The position numbers and the translations under genes are program-made. A stretch of 64,000 nucleotides of DNA from Nocardia wallacei. GTDB lineage: Bacteria > Actinomycetota > Actinomycetes > Mycobacteriales > Mycobacteriaceae. The first letter of the stretch is position 1. Each line of letters starts with the position of its first letter. Under the pieces are notes generated by a model, which saw only the letters and a program-made list of their open reading frames with translations, ran no database searches and had not been told where the DNA came from. Positions 56,025 to 62,371 of this stretch are shown here, piece after piece. The stretch covers positions 5,766,001 through 5,830,000 of the forward strand of contig NZ_AP023396.1 in the NCBI RefSeq assembly GCF_014466955.1, in the 5' to 3' direction.

Positions 56025-56060
56025 AGCTCCCCGGCGGCGGCAACCACCGGGGAGCTTTTT
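56025..56060 (+). terminator. Plus-strand intrinsic terminator between xis and gntR
   Basis: AGCTCCCCGG (56025-56034) pairs perfectly with CCGGGGAGCT (56047-56056), followed by TTTTT. It points right, although the upstream gene on this side reads left, so it would end a rightward transcript starting inside or antisense to xis. No + strand gene precedes it. Confidence 0.7.
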
Positions 56061-56099
56061 CGTTGGCGTCACCTGCCTGATCGACGGCGACAACTCCAG

Positions 56100-56236
56100 T
56101 GTATATACACAGCTGTGCATGCACAAGACTGTATATACACAGATTCGCTCCGGTCGGCGCAGTCGGTGGCTAACACAAGGACGGCGCGCCTGAGCTGCAC
56201 AAAGAGGCCGCGTGTGCATATACAGTTGTGTATGCT
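56100..56236. promoter_or_regulatory. Operator cluster upstream of the GntR repressor
   Basis: Two identical copies of the palindrome-like TGTATATACACA (56100-56111 and 56130-56141, 30 bp apart) and a third related dyad (GCATATACA...TGTATGC, 56216-56235). These AT-rich sites stand out in GC-rich DNA and lie between the divergent xis operon and gntR, consistent with a repressor that controls both. Confidence 0.65.
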
Positions 56237-56283
56237 AAGAACGATTTTCAATAAGACGCCAGCGCGCCCGGAAGGATCGGTTC

Positions 56284-56976
56284 ATGCCTGAACCCGCATA
56301 CGTTGCCATCGCCGCGGAGTACGCACGTCAAATCCGAAGTGGTCAACTCCCCGCCGGCACCCAGATGCGGAGCCTCAACGAACTGGTCGAGCGGCATGGC
56401 GTATCGAAGATCGTCATCATCCAGGCGATCCAGCTGCTGGAGCGCCAAGGGCTGGTTCGGACCGTCCCCCGTCGCGGTACATTCGTCACCGACCATCCGC
56501 ATCTAGTTCGCGTGGCACCTGAGCGGCAGATGGAAGACCCTGAGGACACGTTCGGTCACGAGGCTGGCGGAGAGGTCCGTGTAGTGCGAGAGACCGAGCG
56601 GCTGTCCGCGTCAGAAGATCTCGCAGACATGCTCGAGATCTCAACTGGGGCCGAGGTGCTGCACACGGTCACCCGCGCCACAGAGGATGGCCGACCGATC
56701 TCGATATCCGACACCTACCAGCCAACCGAGGCGCCGGACATCTCGGCAGCCAAGGTGCTTGAGGAAACGGTGGCGGATCGCATCCCGCGGGATCAGCATG
56801 CCAAATGGCTTGGCACGCCTGCGGGCGACCTCGTCAAGACGATCCAACAGCGGTACCTCGGTCCCGATGGAGAGGTGCTGATGCTGTCCGACATCTCCTA
56901 CCCCCGGGACCGTTACGACAAGTTCGTCTTCCGGATGGAACTCACGCAGCCGCTGAAGCAGTCCCCCACCGAATAG
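56284..56976 (+). CDS. GntR/HutC-family repressor with UTRA domain (KorSA-like)
   Basis: An N-terminal GntR winged helix (YARQIRSGQLPAGTQMRSLNELVERHGVS...) and a C-terminal UTRA ligand domain (about residues 90-225, VLHTVTRATEDGRPISISDTY). 230 residues. In pSAM2 the GntR repressor KorSA keeps transfer off. This gene's place, diverging from the transfer operon with palindromic operators between, points to the same job here. Confidence 0.8.
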   Translation: MPEPAYVAIAAEYARQIRSGQLPAGTQMRSLNELVERHGVSKIVIIQAIQLLERQGLVRTVPRRGTFVTDHPHLVRVAPERQMEDPEDTFGHEAGGEVRVVRETERLSASEDLADMLEISTGAEVLHTVTRATEDGRPISISDTYQPTEAPDISAAKVLEETVADRIPRDQHAKWLGTPAGDLVKTIQQRYLGPDGEVLMLSDISYPRDRYDKFVFRMELTQPLKQSPTE

Positions 56977-56991
56977 CGGAACCTGCGCGGC

Positions 56992-57825
56992 TCATCGACG
57001 GACCCAGCCTTGCGCCGCGTCTGAAAGGTTCCACCACGAAACATATTGCGGGTCTTCGCATTCCAGCTTCCAATCGGATGCCAGACCATCGAAAAAGGCA
57101 TCGTCTCCGGTCTTGCCGCCTTTCGGCTCGCCCACATACACAAGCCGCTGCCCTCCAGCGCGGCCGAACTCCGCGAGTGCAGTGGAGGCCATCGTGTTGC
57201 CCCAGCCCGGAGGCCAGCACAGGAACAACACGTCATCGGGCCTGAATGACCGCGCCGTGAACTCCTCGAGGTCGCCAACCCGGTACCAGGTGTCACGCTG
57301 TCCAGGCGCGCCCGGGAACGACACGTTGTCCGTCGCATCCGGCGGTTCGGAGTCGTATGCGTCGATTTCCAGACCAGAGGCAGCCAGTTGCGCCGCCCAA
57401 TAGCCGCGGCCAGCACCGAGTTCGACCACTCCCCTGTCGCCGCAAAACTCCCTCATCCAGTTGATCGTCTCCGGCGAAGGGATCGCGTAGGCGTAGACCG
57501 CCTGCAGGATCGTCTGTGCGAACCCGAGCCGCGCACTTCCTTGGCGGCGTCCTCCATCCGCCAGGCGGCGCCCTTCCTCTTCGCTGACCGAAGGCGCAAC
57601 GATGTCCCAGTACGGATTCTGACTCTCCGCGGTGCCGCCGGTCATGTAGTGCACGAACCGAAGGTCGAATGCAGCGTCAGCCCGATCGTCACCAGTGCCG
57701 GGCAGCATGGGTGCCGTATCGAGGTACTCGGCCACCTTCGGATACTCGGCCTGGAGGCGATTCGGGTCACCGAGCAGAGCGGCCAGTTGATCACGACGTT
57801 CGGTCGACAGCACCAAATCGGACAT
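56992..57825 (-). CDS. Class I SAM-dependent methyltransferase-like protein (277 aa)
   Basis: SAM-binding motif I VVELGAGRGYWAAQL (near residue 130), acidic motif II (EIDAYDSEPP) and a DVLFLCWPPGWGNTMA segment where the catalytic site would be. The N-terminal 100 residues are helical. The target is unknown: PPGW differs from the DPPY/NPPY of DNA methyltransferases, so small-molecule or protein substrates are equally possible. Sits between integrase and repressor genes, a second cargo position. Start ATG without a strong site. Confidence 0.7.
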   Translation of the reverse strand: MSDLVLSTERRDQLAALLGDPNRLQAEYPKVAEYLDTAPMLPGTGDDRADAAFDLRFVHYMTGGTAESQNPYWDIVAPSVSEEEGRRLADGGRRQGSARLGFAQTILQAVYAYAIPSPETINWMREFCGDRGVVELGAGRGYWAAQLAASGLEIDAYDSEPPDATDNVSFPGAPGQRDTWYRVGDLEEFTARSFRPDDVLFLCWPPGWGNTMASTALAEFGRAGGQRLVYVGEPKGGKTGDDAFFDGLASDWKLECEDPQYVSWWNLSDAAQGWVRR

Positions 57826-57907
57826 GCTGTTGATTCTGCCTTGAAACACCAGGGTTTCGAGATCAACTTGCCGAAAGATGCTGGCTGGCGGTGAAGTTCG
57901 GGCGAGC

Positions 57908-58840
57908 CTACAGCTGGTCACCCAACCGCGCTCGGCGGTGCGCCGCCTTCGCGCGTTCATCCGCGACAGACTTTCCGTACTTCGCCAGCATCTGCCGTGA
58001 CCGCCAACCCGCCAGCATCATGAGGTCTTGTTCCTGGCCGCCGTTGTCGAGCCAGTTGTGCGCGAAGAAGTGCCGGAACTGGTGTGGATGGATGTGGTCG
58101 ATGCCGGCGGCCTGACACCGGCGCTCGACCATCTGTCCGATGCCGTGATCGGTCATCGGCCCGAACTTCCCCAGCCACAGTGCGGGTTCCTCGTTGACGG
58201 CCTTCGGGTGCTGGGCTCGGATCCGCAAGTACCGGCGTAGCGCCGTGCGCGTCTTGTCCCCGAACGGGACAGTCCGCGGTCGGCGGCCTTTGCCCAATAC
58301 GGTCGCAGTGTTCTCCGCGAAGTCGAGGTCGTCGACGGACAAGGCCGCGAGTTCGCCACGGCGACAACCGGTGTCGAGGAACAGGCGGATGATTCCGGTA
58401 TCGCGGCGGTCTTCGAAACTGGTGCCCCCGCACTCGGCGAGTAGTTTTTTCAGGTCATCGAGAGGTGGCACCGGAACCTGTTGCTCCGGCGCGTCCGGCA
58501 GCGTCATCCGGTCGAACGGGTTGTCGACGATGATTTCTTCCGCCTTCAGGTACTTGAAGAACTGCTGAAGGCTTCGAAACTGGCCGCGGGCGTACTCCGG
58601 TGACAACGGTTCACCGGTCCGCAGATTCGTCCGGGTGAGCAGGGTCTCCATGTACCTGCCGAGGTGGTCTCGTGTGATCGCCGGTGCGACCGTGGGAAGC
58701 TCGTTCGCGATCAGCCAGGCGGCGAAATACGTGATGTGCTGGAGGTAGCCGTCGATGGTGCGCGGGCTACGGTTCTTGCGCCGCAGCTCTGTCGCGAAGT
58801 CATCCGCCAGCTCCCGGATGTCGTCCAAATCCGAGGTCAT
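57908..58840 (-). CDS. Tyrosine recombinase integrase of element B (XerC/D type)
   Basis: 310 residues: SAM-like core-binding domain (RKNRSPRTIDGYLQHITYFAAWL), then catalytic R (GCRRGELAAL), K (GKGRRPRTVP), HxxR (HPHQFRHFF), the Trp replacing His in LAGWRS and Tyr in LAKYGKS. Smaller and unlike the element A integrase, and closer to XerC/D. The gene reads away from tRNA-Met, whose 3' end is about 100 bp off, its presumed att site. Start is not marked by a strong Shine-Dalgarno. Confidence 0.9.
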   Translation of the reverse strand: MTSDLDDIRELADDFATELRRKNRSPRTIDGYLQHITYFAAWLIANELPTVAPAITRDHLGRYMETLLTRTNLRTGEPLSPEYARGQFRSLQQFFKYLKAEEIIVDNPFDRMTLPDAPEQQVPVPPLDDLKKLLAECGGTSFEDRRDTGIIRLFLDTGCRRGELAALSVDDLDFAENTATVLGKGRRPRTVPFGDKTRTALRRYLRIRAQHPKAVNEEPALWLGKFGPMTDHGIGQMVERRCQAAGIDHIHPHQFRHFFAHNWLDNGGQEQDLMMLAGWRSRQMLAKYGKSVADERAKAAHRRARLGDQL

Positions 58841-58937
58841 ACCGCCCAACGCTACCCGCAAAGTCTAAAGCTGGACAAGCGCTGTTCTGGATCAACTCGG
58901 CTGAACGATTCAGCGTTTCCGCTGGTGAAATCGGTTG

Positions 58938-58984
58938 AGTGGGACGGGTGGGGCTCGAACCCACGACCAACGGATTATGAGTCC
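58938..58984 (-). repeat. attR of element B within tRNA-Met
   Basis: 47 bp identical to attL at 41460-41506, forming the 3' half of the intact tRNA gene. Integration therefore leaves a functional tRNA at this end. Confidence 0.93.
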
Positions 58985-59013
58985 GCGGCTCTAACCGACT
59001 GAGCTACCGTCCC
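58940..59013 (-). tRNA. tRNA-Met (anticodon CAT)
   Basis: Acceptor GGGACGG/CCGTCCC, D-arm GCTC...GAGC, anticodon stem GCGGA/TCCGT (one G-T pair) with loop CTCATAA, T-arm GTGGG-TTCGAGC-CCCAC; CCA is not encoded. CAT can be elongator Met or, after modification, Ile2; the body resembles elongator tRNA-Met of actinobacteria. Serves as attB for element B. Confidence 0.9.
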
Positions 59014-59117
59014 CCGGCTGCCGCATGAGATGCGGGCGTTGCGAATGGTACCGGGTTCGGTGGAGCGGGACCTAGTCGGATCGCCGGATAGGGGGGGCGG
59101 ACGGATGGAGGTTGGTT

Positions 59118-59549
59118 GTGGCGGGATTGTTCGTGCGGGTTCTGCGGGGGCATCAGTGGGTGTACGAGAAGTCGGGTGGGGTGGTGGGGCACCGGCTGCT
59201 GTTCGGGAATCCGACGTTGTTGCTGCGGACGGTGGGGCGGAAGACGGGGCAGGCGCGGACCAGTGCGCTGACCTATGCGCAGGACGGGACGGATTATGTG
59301 GTCACGGCGTCCAATGGCGGGTCGCCGCGGCCGCCGGGGTGGCTGGCGAATGTGAAGGCGCGGCCCGACTGCGAGATCCAGGTCGGGCGGCGGCGGATAC
59401 CCGTCACCGCCCGCGCCACCTATCCGGACGACCCGGACTACGCCCGGCGGTGGCAGCTGGCCGACAAGGTGAACAAGGGCCGGTACACGCAATACCAGAC
59501 GATGACCGAACGGCCGATCGCGCTCGTCGTGCTGAGCCCGCGGACCTGA
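59118..59549 (+). CDS. Deazaflavin (F420)-dependent nitroreductase family protein
   Basis: The 143-residue beta-barrel shows the Ddn family motifs: GNPTLLLRTVGRKTGQARTSALTY, the GGSPRPPGWLANV turn and ARATYPDDPDYARRW. These enzymes use F420H2 and reduce quinones; M. tuberculosis Ddn activates nitroimidazole drugs. GGAGG six bases before GTG fixes the start. First chromosomal gene right of element B. Confidence 0.85.
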   Translation: MAGLFVRVLRGHQWVYEKSGGVVGHRLLFGNPTLLLRTVGRKTGQARTSALTYAQDGTDYVVTASNGGSPRPPGWLANVKARPDCEIQVGRRRIPVTARATYPDDPDYARRWQLADKVNKGRYTQYQTMTERPIALVVLSPRT

Positions 59550-59613
59550 CGCGACGAGCCGACGACCGAGCGGCCGATCATGCCGGCCGGGCTCGGAGCG
59601 CCCACGGCGGCCC

Positions 59614-60603
59614 CTAGACGGTCAGGATCGTGCGTCCCACCGCCTGACGAGCCTCGATGGCGGCGTGCGCCTCGGCGGCTCGTTCCAGCGGGAAGGTCTG
59701 GCCGACAACAACTTCCAGGTGTCCCTCGGCCGCCAGTGCGAACGCCCGTGCGCCCAGCGCGTGGAAATCGCTGCCCGCGGCAGTGATATCCATCAGGCTC
59801 GACACGCTGATGCCCTGCGCTGCAGCGTGTTCGGTGTCGAGTTCGGCGAATCCCCCTGCCGCGTTGCCATATCCGAAGAAGCGGCCGCCCGGTGCGACAA
59901 CGCCGAGCGCGTCGCGGCCGATCGGCCCGCCCGCGCCGTCGAGCACCACGGCCACGCCCGCGCCCCCGGTCACCTCCAGCACGCTGTCCGCCCAGCCGGG
60001 TTCCTCGTAGTCGATCACCTCCGTCGCGCCGAGCCGCCGCGCCAGATCGAGCTTCCGCTGTCCGTGCGCCGCGGCGATCACGGTCGCCGCGGCTGCCCGC
60101 GCCAACTGGGTGAGCAGGATGCCGAGACCGCCACCGGCCGCCGTGATCAGCACCGACTCACCGGCACGCAGCGCCGCCTGCTCGGCCACCGCCAGTGCCG
60201 TCGTGCCGTCGTGGACCAGGGCCGCGGCGGGCACGAAGTCGCCGGGCAGTTCGGTGAGGGTCCGCGCCTTGGCGAGCGCCTGCTCGGCGTACCCGCCGAT
60301 GGGCAGCCCGCCTCCGATACCGCTGGCGGCCGTCGCGCTCGCTACCCGTTTGCCCAGCCACTGCGGATCGACGCCCTCCCCTACCGCCGACACCACTCCG
60401 GCGACCGCGCCGCCCGGCACGTACGGCGGGCGCACGGGAAAGAAGTCGGTGCCCCACCCGCTGCGCAGGCGCGCGTCGAGGAACATCACATCCGCCGCCG
60501 CGACGTCGATCACCACCTCGCCCGTTCCGGCCACCGGAGTCGGCGCCGTACCCGGCACCAGCACATCCGGTCCGCCGAAAGTCTTCGCCTCGACCACTCG
60601 CAT
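59614..60603 (-). CDS. Zinc-independent quinone oxidoreductase-like protein (MDR family)
   Basis: 329 residues with the MDR layout: MRVVEAKTFGGPDVL, substrate-domain GYAEQALAKA, and Rossmann motif AAGGGLGILLTQLARAA. The Zn-binding Cys residues of alcohol dehydrogenases are missing, so it belongs with NADPH:quinone reductases. Reading away from the neighbouring riboswitch-controlled gene. Exact substrate unknown. Confidence 0.82.
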   Translation of the reverse strand: MRVVEAKTFGGPDVLVPGTAPTPVAGTGEVVIDVAAADVMFLDARLRSGWGTDFFPVRPPYVPGGAVAGVVSAVGEGVDPQWLGKRVASATAASGIGGGLPIGGYAEQALAKARTLTELPGDFVPAAALVHDGTTALAVAEQAALRAGESVLITAAGGGLGILLTQLARAAAATVIAAAHGQRKLDLARRLGATEVIDYEEPGWADSVLEVTGGAGVAVVLDGAGGPIGRDALGVVAPGGRFFGYGNAAGGFAELDTEHAAAQGISVSSLMDITAAGSDFHALGARAFALAAEGHLEVVVGQTFPLERAAEAHAAIEARQAVGRTILTV

Positions 60604-60744
60604 CCTCGCCACGTCCCTTCGAATCGGCATTGCGGAATCCAGCCTGTTACCTGAAGCAAGGTTCAGGTCAAGGGGTCGAATGCCGGAATTTCGCCACACG
60701 GTCGCTCGGTTGGAGATCGAGCGGAAACTCGGTTACTCTGGTCG

Positions 60745-60861
60745 CCGAGGGGAGTACTTCCCAAGCGCCATGCCGGTCAGTACGGATTCCGCCATCGGAA
60801 TCCCCGGGTGGCCACCCGAGTGAGGGTGAAGGAGACCTCGGGTGCTTTGCCATGCCCGAGG
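60745..60861 (+). promoter_or_regulatory. yybP-ykoY manganese riboswitch before the TerC gene
   Basis: The leader contains the conserved elements of this Mn2+ riboswitch: GGGGAGTA (60749-60756), GCCGGTCAG with following paired arms, and GGAGACC at 60831-60837. P1 is CCGAGG (60745-60750) with CCTCGG (60836-60841). The same CCTCGGG can instead pair with CCCGAGG (60855-60861), which contains the Shine-Dalgarno of terC (GAGGAG). Manganese binding should stabilise P1 and free the site, giving a translational ON switch. Confidence 0.85.
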
Positions 60862-60867
60862 AGACTT

Positions 60868-61881
60868 ATGAGCCCCACCGATACCGTTCTCGCAGCCGAG
60901 GGATTGCACACCATCGGCACGCCGTGGCTGTGGGCCGCGACCGTCGCCGGTGTGCTGGTCCTGCTGGCGCTCGATTTCGTCGTCACCCGCAAACCCCACG
61001 AGGTGTCGATGCGCGAGGCGGTCGGCTGGTCGGTCTTCTACATCGCGCTGCCGGTGATCTTCGGATTCGTCCTCTGGGCCGGCTACGACGGCACCGTCTC
61101 CACCGAATTCTTCACCGGCTATCTGCTGGAGAAGTCGCTGTCGGTCGACAACCTGTTCGTCTTCATGCTGTTGCTGGCCGCCTTCGCGGTTCCCGCGGCG
61201 CTGGCGCAGCGGGTGTTGTTGTTCGGCATCGTCGGTGCGCTGGTGTTGCGCGGCATCTTCATCGCACTGGGCGCTGCCGCGCTCGCGTCGCTGGACTGGG
61301 CGTTCCTGCTGTTCGGCGCCATCCTGCTGGTGACAGCGGCGAAGCTGCTCATGGACGCGGCGAGCGGGCACGAGCAGGAGGTCGACATCTCGCGCATGCG
61401 GTCGGTGCAGCTGCTGCGCAAACTGATGCCGGTCACCGACGACTACCGCGGCACCCGGATGACGGTGCGCGAGGCGGGCAAGCGCGCCCTGACCCCGCTG
61501 GCCCTGGTGGTGACGGCGGTAATGGCCACCGACCTGGTGTTCGCGGTCGATTCGGTGCCCGCGGTGTACGGCGTCACCGGCGATCCCTACCTGGTGTTCG
61601 CGACCAACGCGTTCGCGCTGCTCGGTTTGCGCGCCCTGTACTTCGTACTGCAGGCGGCGCTGTCGCGGCTGGTGCACCTGGCGTACGGCCTGGCCATCAT
61701 CCTGGCGTTCATCGGGGTGAAGCTGGTGCTGCACTGGGCGCACGGCATCTGGGACTGGCTACCCGAGATCCCGACGGTGGCGTCGCTGGGTGTGATCGTG
61801 GTGGTGCTCGCGGTGGTGACGCTCACGAGCCTGCGGGCGACACGCGGCGACAAGGACGCGGCAACCACCGCGGCGTCGTAA
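60868..61881 (+). CDS. TerC-family membrane protein, probable manganese exporter
   Basis: 337 residues with eight to nine membrane helices and the TerC signatures FLLEKSLSVDNLFVF-like (GYLLEKSLSVDNLFVFM) and ATDLVFAVDSVPAV, each with acidic membrane residues. TerC/Alx proteins of this kind export Mn2+, often under a yybP-ykoY riboswitch, as here. GAGGAG lies four bases before the ATG. The name TerC comes from tellurite clusters but this is a metal-homeostasis protein. Confidence 0.9.
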   Translation: MSPTDTVLAAEGLHTIGTPWLWAATVAGVLVLLALDFVVTRKPHEVSMREAVGWSVFYIALPVIFGFVLWAGYDGTVSTEFFTGYLLEKSLSVDNLFVFMLLLAAFAVPAALAQRVLLFGIVGALVLRGIFIALGAAALASLDWAFLLFGAILLVTAAKLLMDAASGHEQEVDISRMRSVQLLRKLMPVTDDYRGTRMTVREAGKRALTPLALVVTAVMATDLVFAVDSVPAVYGVTGDPYLVFATNAFALLGLRALYFVLQAALSRLVHLAYGLAIILAFIGVKLVLHWAHGIWDWLPEIPTVASLGVIVVVLAVVTLTSLRATRGDKDAATTAAS

Positions 61882-61938
61882 GGCCGACTTGCCTGCCCGC
61901 GTGAAGATCGGCTGACGGATTCCTTGTACGCCCGGGCT

Positions 61939-62076
61939 TCAGTCGGTCCCGCTGTCACTGTCGCCGGAGTCCCCGGAGTTCCAGCGGCCGCGGCGGGGAC
62001 CGGCGACGGTGTGCTTGACGACGATGAGCACGAGCCAGAGCAGATACAGCCCGGCCGCGACGAGCATGACGTTCAT
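61939..62076 (-). CDS. Small single-pass membrane protein (45 aa)
   Basis: One hydrophobic helix (VMLVAAGLYLLWLVLIVVKH) and a polar tail rich in Ser, Asp and Gly that ends SGDSGDSDSGTD. Codon use is normal for the genome. Below usual gene-calling size. The ATG has no strong ribosome binding site, so certainty is moderate. Function unknown. Confidence 0.55.
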   Translation of the reverse strand: MNVMLVAAGLYLLWLVLIVVKHTVAGPRRGRWNSGDSGDSDSGTD

Positions 62077-62127
62077 GACCGCCAGGCTATGAATCCACGC
62101 CAATGATCGGCCAAAGATCCGGTTGCC

Positions 62128-62310
62128 CTAGCCGATACCGCAGGACTGCGAGCACAACACGTCGTCACCGTCGTAGCCCGGGCCCTCCTCGTCCCCGGAC
62201 CCGGTGTGGCCCCGATCGTTCGGCGCCTGGGCATCGACCACCGCCCTGACGATCAGGGCGATGCACCCGCAGACCAGGACTACGGCGGCGACGAGGGTGA
62301 CGGTTTCCAT
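62128..62310 (-). CDS. Small single-pass membrane protein (60 aa)
   Basis: The N-terminal hydrophobic helix VTLVAAVVLVCGCIALIVRA is followed by an acidic, Gly-rich tail with Cys pair DVLCSQSCGIG. Similar topology to the 45-residue protein 50 bp downstream, so the two may form one unit. Function unknown. Confidence 0.55.
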   Translation of the reverse strand: METVTLVAAVVLVCGCIALIVRAVVDAQAPNDRGHTGSGDEEGPGYDGDDVLCSQSCGIG

Positions 62311-62371
62311 AGCCGCAACCTAGGAACGTCGACCTATGGGCTGCTTAACGTTCGGTTGGAGACCGACGGGC

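Larger units (their letters stand above)
41460..58984. mobile_element. Complete AICE-like element B, 17.5 kb, inserted in tRNA-Met
   Basis: Bounded by a 47-bp direct repeat (41460-41506 and 58938-58984) that is the 3' half of tRNA-Met(CAT). The integrase lies beside the intact tRNA at the right end. Inside are a GntR repressor, excisionase, overlapping leftward transfer operon with a TraB-type translocase, a palindrome-rich gene-free tract and, beside attL, one low-GC cargo gene. No HUH relaxase is seen, which fits double-stranded DNA transfer. Confidence 0.92.

Noticed and set aside
60868..61881. Tellurite-resistance role for the TerC-family gene
   Set aside because: The manganese riboswitch and membrane acidic motifs point to metal export. 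No ter genes are adjacent; the TerD-domain protein is 30 kb away.
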